Positions 1 to 8,044 of a stretch of 64,000 nucleotides of DNA are shown piece by piece. The first letter of the stretch is position 1, and every line of letters starts with the position of its first letter. The stretch lies in the NCBI GenBank assembly GCA_963661945.1, contig CAVLDP010000003.1, forward strand, positions 1 to 64,000. The letters are read 5' to 3'. Source of the DNA: CAVLDP01 sp963661945. Lineage in GTDB: Bacteria > Bacillota > Clostridia > Lachnospirales > Lachnospiraceae. The position numbers were made by a program, and so were the translations under genes. A model generated the notes under the pieces. The model saw only the letters and a program-made list of their open reading frames with translations. It made no database searches and had not been told where the DNA came from.

Positions 1-76
1 CATTTACAGGGACTGCTGTAAGTCCTAGAGCACAAGCTGAAGCTAGAAGCACAGCCGTTTTGGTTGCTTTTTTCAT
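1..76 (-). CDS. Secreted FDPxYY-repeat protein paralog, N-terminal fragment only
   Basis: Only the first 25 codons lie in the window; the gene continues past base 1. The ATG is the complement of 74-76 with an AGGAGGAG ribosome site just upstream (about 82-90). The peptide begins MKKATKTAVLLASACALG, a typical signal peptide (Lys-rich start, Ala/Leu core), and is almost identical to the start of the next gene (219-974, same strand). Bases 1-92 and 899-990 match at about nine positions in ten, so the two genes are tandem duplicates. The product is presumably exported; the rest cannot be seen. Confidence 0.8.
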   Translation of the reverse strand, partial: MKKATKTAVLLASACALGLTAVPVN

Positions 77-171
77 AATAATAACTCCTCCTCTTTTTCA
101 TAGAAATTTAATCAACAATAATAAATTGTACATTTTTTTTTTACAAGTGTCCAGATAATTTATGCTTGCAT

Positions 172-205
172 AAAAAAAGCGTAGCAGCCAAGAAGCTGCT
201 ACGCT
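172..205 (-). terminator. Rho-independent terminator of the 219-974 gene
   Basis: The 10-bp perfect stem GCGTAGCAGC/GCTGCTACGC (179-188 with 195-204, plus the A178-T205 pair) has a 6-nt loop. On the minus strand it is followed by a run of seven T (172-178). It sits 14 bp past the stop codon of the upstream gene, separating the two paralogs. Confidence 0.9.
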
Positions 206-218
206 AAAATTCAATTAT

Positions 219-974
219 TTAATTAGAAGGTTCGAGATCATATTCACCTGGTTGAATCGTATCAGTTAGATTGAATGTATTGTTATTTGAATCTTTTACG
301 ATACAAACGTAAATTTCGTTAAAACCGTCTGCAGGTAGGATATTTCTAAAGGCTTGCTCCCATGTGGTGGTACTTGGGTAAGTGTATTCCTTTCCATCAT
401 ATGTGAAAGTAATAGTACCAACAATAGTATCTGCTGCAGGAGTGCTGAGTATTGCTTTGATAGCAGTAGCAACTCTCTGTATCTTTTCAGCTTGCTTAGT
501 GGCTTCGCTTACTTCAGTGCTTCCAACCTCAAAGGCTGTAACAGAATGAACAGCGCACCCAGCTTTTTTTGCTGCAGCTACTGTCGTGAGAGTACGACCT
601 TCGGCTCTACCATACTTGTTATAGTGCACGATGTAGCTAACGGCATCAGAGCCAAAAGCGCTCTCAAGATCTGGGTAGCAGGATGCATAAGCATTAATAT
701 TGAATTTATCTGATGGGGGACGGTCTTCATCAATACCGAATTCGAGGTAGTGGGTGAATAGAGCCTCTTCACTAGCTCCAAGTTCGGCTACGACATCTTC
801 GTTTTCTTCTGCATAATATGCTGGATCAAACACGGACTTGATAGCCTCTTTCTCCTCAGCAGAATATTCAGTAGCTGATTTTGCTTTTGCAGCAAATGCA
901 TTTACAGGGACTGCTGTAAGTCCGAGAGCACAAGCTGTTGCGAGAAGTGCAGCCGTTTTGGTTGCTTTTTTCAT
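219..974 (-). CDS. Secreted protein with two FDPxYY...HYxxxGxxEGR-type repeats
   Basis: A 251-residue exported protein of unknown function. Residues 1-28 form a signal peptide ending near AFA-AKA. Two imperfect repeats of about 40 residues follow: the first (about 49-89) opens FDPAYYAEENEDV and closes with HYLEFGIDEDR; the second (about 91-130) opens FNINAYASCYPDL and closes with HYNKYGRAEGR. This repeat type is common in secreted Lachnospiraceae proteins, usually as a cell-surface module beside other domains; its ligand is not known to me. The C-terminal 120 residues are Thr/Ala-rich and contain a short beta-rich stretch (TITFTYDGKEYTYPSTTTWE). The start is at the complement of 974 with AAAGGAGGAG upstream. 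Its signal peptide and ribosome site are duplicated in the truncated gene at 1-76. Confidence 0.8.
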   Translation of the reverse strand: MKKATKTAALLATACALGLTAVPVNAFAAKAKSATEYSAEEKEAIKSVFDPAYYAEENEDVVAELGASEEALFTHYLEFGIDEDRPPSDKFNINAYASCYPDLESAFGSDAVSYIVHYNKYGRAEGRTLTTVAAAKKAGCAVHSVTAFEVGSTEVSEATKQAEKIQRVATAIKAILSTPAADTIVGTITFTYDGKEYTYPSTTTWEQAFRNILPADGFNEIYVCIVKDSNNNTFNLTDTIQPGEYDLEPSN

Positions 975-1064
975 GATAATAACTCCTCCTTTTTGTAAAT
1001 TTATAACTAACTATGATAATTGTACGCATTTTCGTTTTTTTGCAAGTGTTCAGATAATTTATAT

Positions 1065-1095
1065 ATGTCAACCTAATGCGTTGACGAGTTGACAA
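1065..1095 (+). promoter_or_regulatory. BirA operator (biotin repressor box)
   Basis: The inverted repeat TGTCAAC (1066-1072), 15-nt spacer, GTTGACA (1088-1094) matches the known bacterial BirA box (TGTnAAC-N14/15-GTTnACA). It lies directly upstream of bioY-birA, whose second gene encodes a BirA with an N-terminal helix-turn-helix. The right arm overlaps the -35 box, as expected for repression by biotinoyl-AMP-loaded BirA. Confidence 0.85.
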
Positions 1096-1117
1096 TAATA
1101 GGAAAATGCCATACACT
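1089..1117 (+). promoter_or_regulatory. bioY-birA promoter
   Basis: TTGACA at 1089-1094, a 17-bp spacer, and TACACT at 1112-1117. The -35 is the right arm of the BirA box. Predicted start of transcription is near 1124, about 32 nt before the bioY ATG. Confidence 0.7.
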
Positions 1118-1155
1118 CAGTTGGACAAAATTATTAGACGAGGAGTGTATTACTT

Positions 1156-1701
1156 ATGAAGAAAATTACAATTTATGACATGGCATCTTGTGCGATTATG
1201 GCAGCAGTTCTTTGCCTGCTTTGTCCATTTTCCATTCCTATTGGACCGATTCCGATTTCACTGGCAACACTTGTGATCTATCTGGCAGCATTCGTTCTTG
1301 GATGGAAGAAGGCGACGATTAGTGTAGCGGTCTATCTCTTACTCGGTATGGTAGGACTTCCTGTATTCTCAGGTGGAGCGGGTGGACTTGCTAAGCTTGC
1401 TGGACCAACAGGTGGATATCTGGTGGGATATCTTTTCCTTGCCATAATCAGTGGTTTATTTGTAGAGCACTTCAATAGAAGATGGATTCCAGTGATTCTG
1501 GGAGAAATTCTGGCAACAGCTGTGCTATACTTGTTTGGAACTGTTTGGTTCATGATAATGATGCAGGTGGACCTTCTTACTGCACTTGCATCCTGTGTCA
1601 TTCCATTTTTAATAGGAGATGCGATTAAGATTGTCGTGTCAATCGCCCTTGGTAAGGCAATCTACCATGGACTGAATAAGGCAGGACTTCTAACCGCCTA
1701 A
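1156..1701 (+). CDS. bioY: Biotin transporter BioY (ECF S-component)
   Basis: A 181-residue, six-helix membrane protein that captures biotin, alone or with the shared ECF energizing module. The sequence shows the family's hallmarks: an early hydrophobic helix with PFSIPIGPIPISLATL, the GGAGGLAKLAGPTGGYLVGY loop at about 73-92 (the conserved biotin-site region), and normal family length (about 180-190). Start ATG 1156 has GAGGAG 10 nt upstream. No ECF ATPase or T-component lies nearby. The gene is followed after 5 nt by birA and preceded by a BirA box, so uptake should rise when biotin is scarce. Confidence 0.95.
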   Translation: MKKITIYDMASCAIMAAVLCLLCPFSIPIGPIPISLATLVIYLAAFVLGWKKATISVAVYLLLGMVGLPVFSGGAGGLAKLAGPTGGYLVGYLFLAIISGLFVEHFNRRWIPVILGEILATAVLYLFGTVWFMIMMQVDLLTALASCVIPFLIGDAIKIVVSIALGKAIYHGLNKAGLLTA

Positions 1702-1706
1702 GTTAG

Positions 1707-2705
1707 ATGAAGACAAAGGACAGAATTCTAGAATTATTGCATCAGAATCGAGGAGCGTATATCTCGGGACAGGAGCTTGCGGATACGCTTCAGGTTTCCA
1801 GGACTGCTATCTGGAAGGCAATCACCTCCCTTCGCGAGGAAGGCTATGAGATTTGCGGTTCGACGAAGAATGGTTATCTCCTGGCAGAGAAGACGGATCT
1901 ACTGAATTCCGAGGTGATAGCATCGGGACTGTCGGAAGAGGCCAGAGCATTCTATCAGATTACCTGTGTAGATGTGACAGAATCTACGAATAATGATCTT
2001 AGAGTGCAAGGGTTGGCAGGGGCAATAGAGGGGACAACCTTAATTGCCGCCAAGCAGACAGCGGGTAAGGGCCGAAAGGGAAGAGCCTTCTATTCGCCGG
2101 ATATCAGTGGCCTCTATCTAAGCATTATTCTGCGGCCGGATATGGCGATGGAGGATGCCGTCCTTATTACGACAGCAACTGCTGTAGCTGCGGCCAGGGC
2201 TTGCGAGGAGACGAATACAGCACTCAGTGCATATGATATTGGGATCAAATGGGTGAATGACCTATTCTTATCAGGGAAGAAGTTCTGCGGAATTCTAACA
2301 GAAGCCTTTCTCTCTATGGAGACGGGTGGACTGGATTATGCTGTGATGGGGATTGGATTTAATCTGACATCTCCGAAGGATGGCTGGCCGGAGGGGATTT
2401 CGGATGTGGCGACCTCACTCTTCCAGACAGGGGAAGATTATGTGGGCGCTAGAAATGAGCTATCGATTCATTTCCTGGAAGAGTTCTATCATATCTATAA
2501 GACACTTCCGAAGGTCGATTATCTGGAAGAATATCGTAGGAGGCAGCTTGCGCTTGGGCATCTTGTCCATGTCATGGAACCGGATGGAACATCTCGAGAC
2601 GCGAAGGCTCTTGATGTAGATGATCGGTGTCATCTTCTCGTGCAATATCTGGATACTGGGGAAGAGGCATCTCTTAATTCCGGAGAGATTAGTGTGAAGT
2701 TATAA
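1707..2705 (+). CDS. birA: Bifunctional biotin-protein ligase / biotin operon repressor BirA
   Basis: 332 residues. The N-terminal winged helix (about 5-60; the helix-turn-helix runs through ISGQELADTLQVSRTAIWKA) binds the operator. The central ligase domain (about 90-270) has the nucleotide loop KGRKGRAFYSP and the KWVNDLF motif that binds biotin/biotinoyl-AMP and joins biotin to carboxylase carrier proteins. A small C-terminal SH3-like domain follows. The start ATG is 5 nt after the bioY stop with only a weak ribosome site, so translation is probably coupled to bioY. Its 3' end overlaps the convergent esterase by 17 bp. It very likely represses its own operon through the box at 1065-1095. 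Confidence 0.96.
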   Translation: MKTKDRILELLHQNRGAYISGQELADTLQVSRTAIWKAITSLREEGYEICGSTKNGYLLAEKTDLLNSEVIASGLSEEARAFYQITCVDVTESTNNDLRVQGLAGAIEGTTLIAAKQTAGKGRKGRAFYSPDISGLYLSIILRPDMAMEDAVLITTATAVAAARACEETNTALSAYDIGIKWVNDLFLSGKKFCGILTEAFLSMETGGLDYAVMGIGFNLTSPKDGWPEGISDVATSLFQTGEDYVGARNELSIHFLEEFYHIYKTLPKVDYLEEYRRRQLALGHLVHVMEPDGTSRDAKALDVDDRCHLLVQYLDTGEEASLNSGEISVKL

Positions 2706-3684
2706 AGGATAAGACACAGTTTCTTGCTTCGTCGGCTTCACTGCAGTCCATATAGTCAAAGGCGTGGGACATCCCCTGATAGACTTGACAGGTATACGGG
2801 ATATCTGCTTGATTCAGCATCTCGGCTAGGTCATAGGCCTGATCAGAGAAGGAACATTCGCTGCCGTCCTCAATTAGAGTTGCGGGGAAATCATCCGTAA
2901 TATAATTCATGAAATTACCAAGCGATAGAGCATCGGCTGAGAAGTACTCTGTCATAGGCTTATGGAAGATGAGATTTACCTTCCAGCTGTTCGTCTTATC
3001 AAAACGAGCAGGATCGATGAGCGCACATTCCAAAATGAGAGCATCAATTTCAGGCTCCATTCCGGTAAATGATATCCCATTTTGCAAAGCATATTCGGGA
3101 TTCGTAAGACAGGCACTGTAGACGCCGGCGATATGACCGCCGGCAGAGGAGCCCATGAGGATACATTTGTCCAGGTTCAGACCGAGTTTTTTGCTGTGCT
3201 CTCCGAGGTAAGACATACATTCCTGACACTGTATCACAGGCGTTGGATAGGTATAGTCCGGAGCGTAGGCATAGTCCATGGAGACGATGTTGTAGCCCTG
3301 GTCCAGATAGAATTTGTAGGGTTCATCAATTTCCTCGCCCCAGGCACCGAAGGTATAGAGCATATTTGTATAACCGATGAAGGCACCCCCATGGATGAAG
3401 ACTATGGTGGGTGCGTTTTCATTTCCAATAGTATTATAGGCGATATCCATATAAGAATTCGGATAGGTAGTCCCATAGCAGATATTGCGGTGGTAGGTTA
3501 CCTTGTCTCCGGTAACTAGAATTTTCTCCTCGGCATCGCAGATGTTAGAGCCATAGAGGAGGTTCTTATTTATATAAGAAGAAATGAGAGCAAGAATTGC
3601 CCCAGTCGCCAGGATAAGCAGTAAGATCACAAGCAGAATGAATCGTATTTTATTTGCAGTAAGCTTTTGAAATAATGTCTTCAT
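2689..3684 (-). CDS. Membrane-anchored alpha/beta hydrolase (HGGAF esterase family)
   Basis: 331 residues. A hydrophobic segment at about 13-36 acts as signal anchor, so the enzyme faces outward. The core shows the oxyanion motif HGGAFIG (about 98-104), the nucleophile elbow GSSAGG (Ser about 180) and a C-terminal GMSHAFDYMD containing the catalytic His; this is the hormone-sensitive-lipase/carboxylesterase type. The likely substrate is a small ester, perhaps acetyl groups on plant polysaccharide, but nothing here fixes it. It converges on birA (17-bp overlap, no terminator between) and diverges from the thl promoter region. Confidence 0.88.
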   Translation of the reverse strand: MKTLFQKLTANKIRFILLVILLLILATGAILALISSYINKNLLYGSNICDAEEKILVTGDKVTYHRNICYGTTYPNSYMDIAYNTIGNENAPTIVFIHGGAFIGYTNMLYTFGAWGEEIDEPYKFYLDQGYNIVSMDYAYAPDYTYPTPVIQCQECMSYLGEHSKKLGLNLDKCILMGSSAGGHIAGVYSACLTNPEYALQNGISFTGMEPEIDALILECALIDPARFDKTNSWKVNLIFHKPMTEYFSADALSLGNFMNYITDDFPATLIEDGSECSFSDQAYDLAEMLNQADIPYTCQVYQGMSHAFDYMDCSEADEARNCVLSFITSH

Positions 3685-3724
3685 GCCTTGAATTATAGCA
3701 TGATAGTGATTTCTTAAAAATAAT

Positions 3725-3742
3725 TTGTGAAAAAAGTAACAG
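3725..3742 (+). promoter_or_regulatory. Rex-like operator 1 (weak)
   Basis: TTGTGAAAAAAGTAACAG fits the Rex pattern TTGTnAA-N4-TTnACAA in the left half and in five of seven positions on the right. It is the most degraded of three such elements before thl and lies upstream of the -35 box. Confidence 0.4.
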
Positions 3743-3747
3743 GACTA

Positions 3748-3776
3748 TTGCAAGTGTGGATTTGGTGTGTTAAAAT
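3748..3776 (+). promoter_or_regulatory. Butyrate operon promoter (thl)
   Basis: TTGCAA (3748-3753), exactly 17 bp, TAAAAT (3771-3776). It predicts a start near 3783 and a leader of about 155 nt before the thl ATG at 3939. The -10 is embedded in Rex-like operator 2. Confidence 0.6.
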
Positions 3777-3784
3777 TTTAACTA
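3767..3784 (+). promoter_or_regulatory. Rex-like operator 2 overlapping the -10 box
   Basis: GTGTTAAAATTTTAACTA contains the 14-bp perfect palindrome GTTAAAATTTTAAC and matches the Rex consensus at the inner ten positions. It covers the -10 and +1 of the thl promoter. Confidence 0.6.
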
Positions 3785-3824
3785 TCAAGCGGGAATCGAG
3801 AGATTTTCTTTTTTTTACTCGACT

Positions 3825-3842
3825 TTGTTAAAAAGTTAACAA
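3825..3842 (+). promoter_or_regulatory. Rex operator 3 (perfect consensus)
   Basis: TTGTTAAAAAGTTAACAA is an exact TTGTTAA-N4-TTAACAA Rex box, the site bound by the NADH-sensing repressor Rex in Firmicutes. It lies about 42 bp downstream of the predicted start and 97 bp before the thl ATG. Confidence 0.85.
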
Positions 3843-3938
3843 GATAGACTTATGAGTTTTAATACACAATTGAGTAGAAGAGATTTGTCCGCTAAAATGT
3901 ATCTATCAACCAATAAAAGAGGGAAAAGGAGAAATGCT

Positions 3939-5129
3939 ATGGCAAGAAAAGTTGTAATTGCAGGTGCATGTAGAACAGCGATTGGCAAGATGGGGGGAGC
4001 ACTTTCGAACACTCCTGCAGCAGATCTTGGCGCAATCGTAATCAAGGAAGCACTGAACCGCGCTGGCGTTCCTGCAGATCAGGTGGATGAGGTGAAGATG
4101 GGATGCGTTATCCAGGCTGCACAGGGACAGAACGTGGCACGTCAGGCTGCAATCAAGGCTGGTCTTCCAGTAGAGGTTCCAGCAATCACAATTAATGTGG
4201 TATGCGGTTCCGGACTTAAGTGTGTGAATGAGGCTGCCAATATGATTATGGCAGGTCAGGCAGATATCGTTGTTGCAGGTGGTATGGAGAATATGTCTAT
4301 GGCACCATATGCGATGACCAAGGCTCGTTTTGGCTACAGAATGAACAATGCAACAATCATCGATACCATGGTCAATGATGCACTTACTGATGCATTCAAC
4401 CAGTATCATATGATGATTACCGCAGAGAATGTGATTGATAAATATGGCATCACACGTGAAGAACTTGATGAATTCTCAGCAAATTCTCAGCAGAAGTGTG
4501 AGGCTGCAATCGCTGCAGGCAAGTTCGATGATGAGATTGTTCCTGTTCCAGTGAAGGTGAAGAAGGAGATCGTTGATTTTGCAAAGGATGAGGGACCTCG
4601 TCCAGGAACAACAGCTGAATCACTCTCCAAGCTTAAGTGCTGCTCTGGTAAGGAAGGCGGACTTGTCACAGCTGGTAATGCATCAGGCATTAATGATGGT
4701 GCTGCAGCAGTTGTTGTTATGTCAGAGGAGAAGGCTCTTGAGCTTGGTGTGAAGCCAATGGCTACCTTCGTGGCTGGTGCACTCGGCGGATGTGAGCCAG
4801 AGATCATGGGCGTTGGACCTGTTCCTGCAACACGTAAGGCTATGAAGATTGCAGGCCTTGAGGTGTCTGATATGGATCTGATCGAGGCAAATGAAGCATT
4901 TGCTGCACAGTCGATTGCAGTTGCCAGAGATTTGGATTTTGATATGTCCAAGGTTAATGTCAATGGTGGTGCAATTGCACTTGGTCATCCAGTTGGAGCA
5001 TCTGGCTGCCGTATCTTAGTTACTCTGCTTCATGAGATGCAGAAGAGAGAGGATGCGAAGAAGGGACTTGCTACACTCTGTATCGGTGGTGGTATGGGAT
5101 GTGCAACCATCGTTGAGAAATACGAATAA
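3939..5129 (+). CDS. thl: Acetyl-CoA C-acetyltransferase (thiolase)
   Basis: 396 residues. It condenses two acetyl-CoA to acetoacetyl-CoA, the entry step of butyrate synthesis, in the cytoplasm. Catalytic residues are visible: Cys89 in NVVCGSGLK, His350 in ALGHPVGASG and Cys381 in CIGGGMGCA. Start ATG 3939 is chosen over an in-frame ATG at 3852 because it is preceded by AAAGGAGA (3925-3932), begins with the usual family N-terminus MARKVVIAGACRT, and the longer version would add 29 non-homologous residues. It is first in the run thl-hbd-bcd-etfB-etfA (gaps 50, 21, 14 and 16 nt), controlled by the Rex-box promoter. Confidence 0.97.
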   Translation: MARKVVIAGACRTAIGKMGGALSNTPAADLGAIVIKEALNRAGVPADQVDEVKMGCVIQAAQGQNVARQAAIKAGLPVEVPAITINVVCGSGLKCVNEAANMIMAGQADIVVAGGMENMSMAPYAMTKARFGYRMNNATIIDTMVNDALTDAFNQYHMMITAENVIDKYGITREELDEFSANSQQKCEAAIAAGKFDDEIVPVPVKVKKEIVDFAKDEGPRPGTTAESLSKLKCCSGKEGGLVTAGNASGINDGAAAVVVMSEEKALELGVKPMATFVAGALGGCEPEIMGVGPVPATRKAMKIAGLEVSDMDLIEANEAFAAQSIAVARDLDFDMSKVNVNGGAIALGHPVGASGCRILVTLLHEMQKREDAKKGLATLCIGGGMGCATIVEKYE

Positions 5130-5179
5130 TTGTTAGATGGAATTCATTTTACAGATAGGGATAATAATAGGAGGTAAGT

Positions 5180-6052
5180 ATGAAGGTTGGAGTTATTGGT
5201 GCAGGAACCATGGGACAGGGCATTGCCAAGGCATTTGCTCAGGTGGATGGTTATGAGGTTATGCTCTGCGACATCAAGCAGGAATGGGCAGAAGGCGGCA
5301 AGGACAAGATCGCCAAGGGCTATGCAAAGCTTGTTGCCAAGGAGAAGATGACGCAGGAACAGGTGGATGGTATCTTGTCTAAGATCACCCCAGGTCTCAA
5401 GGAAGACTTATGTAAGGATTGCGATTTGATTGTTGAGGCTGCATTTGAGGATATGCAGGTCAAGAAGACAACCTTCAAGGAATTAGATGAGATTGCTAAG
5501 CCAGATTGTATCTTCGCATCCAACACATCTTCTCTGTCTATTACAGAGATCGGCAATGGCCTGAATCGTCCGATGGTTGGTATGCATTTCTTCAATCCGG
5601 CAGACAGAATGAAGCTGATTGAGGTGATTGCTGGTGTGAACACACCTGATGCAACAGTAGATGCGATCAAGAAGATTTCTGAGGAGATTGGTAAGACTCC
5701 TGTTCAGGTAAATGAAGCAGCAGGCTTTGTTGTAAACCGAATCTTAATTCCAATGATCAACGAGGCTGCATTTATCAAGATGGAGGGCGTATCAGATATC
5801 GCAGGTATCGATGCTGCTATGAAGCTTGGTGCTAATCATCCAATGGGACCACTTGAGCTCGGCGATTTCGTAGGACTTGATATCTGTCTTGCAATTATGG
5901 ATGTTCTCTATCATGAGACGGGAGACAGCAAGTATCGTGCTTGCCCACTGATCCGCAAGATGGTTCGTGGCGGCAACCTAGGCTGTAAGACTGGTAAGGG
6001 CTTCTATGTCTACAATGAAGACAGAACCAAGACTCCAGTTGACCAATTATAA
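5180..6052 (+). CDS. hbd: 3-hydroxybutyryl-CoA dehydrogenase
   Basis: 290 residues; reduces acetoacetyl-CoA to 3-hydroxybutyryl-CoA with NAD(P)H. The N-terminal Rossmann fold has GAGTMGQGIA (7-16). The catalytic region has ASNTSSLSITEI and MHFFNPADRMKLIEVI with the catalytic His. The C-terminal dimer domain carries NRILIPMINEA and the final GCKTGKGFYVY. Length is normal. The ribosome site is AGGAGG. It is the second gene of the butyrate operon; the next enzyme, crotonase, is not encoded in this window. Confidence 0.97.
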   Translation: MKVGVIGAGTMGQGIAKAFAQVDGYEVMLCDIKQEWAEGGKDKIAKGYAKLVAKEKMTQEQVDGILSKITPGLKEDLCKDCDLIVEAAFEDMQVKKTTFKELDEIAKPDCIFASNTSSLSITEIGNGLNRPMVGMHFFNPADRMKLIEVIAGVNTPDATVDAIKKISEEIGKTPVQVNEAAGFVVNRILIPMINEAAFIKMEGVSDIAGIDAAMKLGANHPMGPLELGDFVGLDICLAIMDVLYHETGDSKYRACPLIRKMVRGGNLGCKTGKGFYVYNEDRTKTPVDQL

Positions 6053-6073
6053 TTTTGATAAGGAGATGGAATC

Positions 6074-7228
6074 ATGGATTTTTCTTTAGATAAGAAGCAT
6101 GAGATGGCTCGTGAATTATTTCACGATTTTGCTGAAAATGAAGTAAAGCCACTTGCGCAAGAAGTAGATGAGACAGAAGAATTCCCACAGGGAACTGTCG
6201 ATAAGATGGGAAAATACGGCTTTATGGGTATTCCTGTTCCAAAGGAATATGGCGGACAGGGCTGTGATCCTCTGACCTATGTTATGTGTGTAGAGGAATT
6301 GTCCAAGGTATGTGCGACAACAGGTGTTATCGTATCTGCACATACATCACTTTGTATCGACCCAATTCTTACCTATGGTACAGAAGATCAGAAGCAGAAG
6401 TATGTAGTGCCTCTTGCTAAGGGCGAGAAGCTTGGTGCATTCGCACTGACTGAGCCTGGAGCAGGTACCGATGCCCAGGGTGCACAGACCAAGGCAGTAC
6501 TCGATGGCGATGAGTGGGTGCTGAATGGCTCTAAGTGCTTTATCACCAATGGTAAGGTGGCTGATGTCTATATCGTTATTGCAATCACCTCTATTACAGA
6601 GGATAAGAAGGGACGCAAGAAGAAGAACTTCTCAGCCTTTATTGTAGAGAAGGGAGCACCTGGCTTCTCCTTTGGAACCAAAGAGAAGAAGATGGGTATT
6701 CGCGGATCTTCAACCTATGAGCTGATCTTCGAAGACTGTAGAATTCCAAAGGATGCGCTTCTTGGTCAGGAAGGCAAGGGCTTCCCAATCGCTATGCATA
6801 CGCTTGATGGCGGCCGTATCGGTATCGCTGCTCAGGCACTTGGTATTGCAGAGGGTGCGCTAGATCGTGCAGTTGCATATACCAAGGAACGTAAGCAGTT
6901 TGGCCGTAGCATTGCTCAGCAGCAGAATACCCAGTTCAAGCTTGCTGATATGGCAACGCGAGTACAGGCAGCTCAGCTTCTTGTATATAAGGCAGCAGAA
7001 GCCAAGGCTACGAAGAAGGTATATTCCGTTGAAGCTGCTCAGGCCAAGCTATTTGCAGCAGAGACTGCAATGGCTGTTACTACAGAGGTTGTTCAGCTCT
7101 TTGGTGGATATGGATATATCCGTGAATATGATGTTGAACGTATGATGCGTGATGCCAAGATTACAGAGATTTACGAGGGTACTTCTGAGGTACAGCGTAT
7201 GGTAATCTCCGGTGCATTACTGAAGTAG
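6074..7228 (+). CDS. bcd: Butyryl-CoA dehydrogenase
   Basis: 384 residues, FAD-dependent short-chain acyl-CoA dehydrogenase reducing crotonyl-CoA to butyryl-CoA. Visible: ALTEPGAGTDAQG flavin-binding loop, the central beta domain, RKQFGRSIAQQQ, QLFGGYGYIREY, and the catalytic base Glu368 in IYEGTSEVQR. With EtfAB next in the operon it should form the electron-bifurcating Bcd-Etf complex, coupling NADH oxidation to ferredoxin reduction (established for clostridial homologs; inferred here). Confidence 0.97.
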   Translation: MDFSLDKKHEMARELFHDFAENEVKPLAQEVDETEEFPQGTVDKMGKYGFMGIPVPKEYGGQGCDPLTYVMCVEELSKVCATTGVIVSAHTSLCIDPILTYGTEDQKQKYVVPLAKGEKLGAFALTEPGAGTDAQGAQTKAVLDGDEWVLNGSKCFITNGKVADVYIVIAITSITEDKKGRKKKNFSAFIVEKGAPGFSFGTKEKKMGIRGSSTYELIFEDCRIPKDALLGQEGKGFPIAMHTLDGGRIGIAAQALGIAEGALDRAVAYTKERKQFGRSIAQQQNTQFKLADMATRVQAAQLLVYKAAEAKATKKVYSVEAAQAKLFAAETAMAVTTEVVQLFGGYGYIREYDVERMMRDAKITEIYEGTSEVQRMVISGALLK

Positions 7229-7242
7229 GAAGGAGCGAATTC

Positions 7243-8028
7243 ATGAATATCGTTGTATGTATTAAACAGGTTCCAGATACAGCAGGTGGTGTAAAATTCA
7301 ATCCTGATGGAACTCTTGATCGAGCTTCAATGCTTGCTATTATGAATCCAGATGATAAGGCAGGCTTAGAGGCAGCACTTCGTATCAAGGATGCAAATCC
7401 TGATACCAAGATTACTGTACTTACTATGGGTCTTCCAAAGGCTGATGCAGTACTTAGAGAAGCTCTGGCGATGGGAGCAGATGATGCAGTTCTTGTTACA
7501 GACAGAGTCTTAGGTGGAGCTGATACCTGGGCTACTTCTACAACAATTGCGGGTGCTCTTCGTAATCTGGATTATGACTTGATTATTACTGGTCGTCAGG
7601 CAATTGATGGTGATACAGCACAGGTTGGACCTCAGATTGCAGAACATCTGTCTCTTCCAGTCATTTCTTATGCGGCAGACATCAAGGTAGAGGGCGATTC
7701 TGTGATTGTGAAGCGTCAGTACGAAGACCGTTATCATATGCTGAAGGTTCAGATGCCATGTCTAATCACAGCTCTATCTGAGCTGAATGAGCCTCGTTAT
7801 ATGACACCAGGTGGAATCTTTGATGCTTGTGATGCTGAGATTACTGTCTGGGGCAGAGCAGACCTTAAGGATGTAGATGATTCTAATCTGGGATTAAATG
7901 GTTCTCCAACCAAGATTGCCAAGGCTTCTGACAAGGTACCAAAGGGAGCTGGTGAGAAGGTGAACCTAGATCCTGCAGAGTCAGTTACTTACCTGATGGA
8001 GAAGTTTAGAGAAAAGCATATCATATAA
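7243..8028 (+). CDS. etfB: Electron transfer flavoprotein, beta subunit
   Basis: 261 residues. It begins MNIVVCIKQVPDT and carries the nucleotide-binding TGRQAIDGDTAQVGPQIAEHL region and the recognition segment AEITVWGRADL typical of EtfB. In bifurcating complexes this subunit helps bind the bifurcating FAD and NADH. It lies 14 nt after bcd with its own AGGAG site and is followed by etfA. Confidence 0.96.
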   Translation: MNIVVCIKQVPDTAGGVKFNPDGTLDRASMLAIMNPDDKAGLEAALRIKDANPDTKITVLTMGLPKADAVLREALAMGADDAVLVTDRVLGGADTWATSTTIAGALRNLDYDLIITGRQAIDGDTAQVGPQIAEHLSLPVISYAADIKVEGDSVIVKRQYEDRYHMLKVQMPCLITALSELNEPRYMTPGGIFDACDAEITVWGRADLKDVDDSNLGLNGSPTKIAKASDKVPKGAGEKVNLDPAESVTYLMEKFREKHII

Positions 8029-8044
8029 GAAGGCGGTGAATAGC

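Noticed and set aside
3852..3938. N-terminal extension of thiolase
   Set aside because: The extra 29 residues have no homologous counterpart, and the ATG at 3939 has the proper ribosome site.
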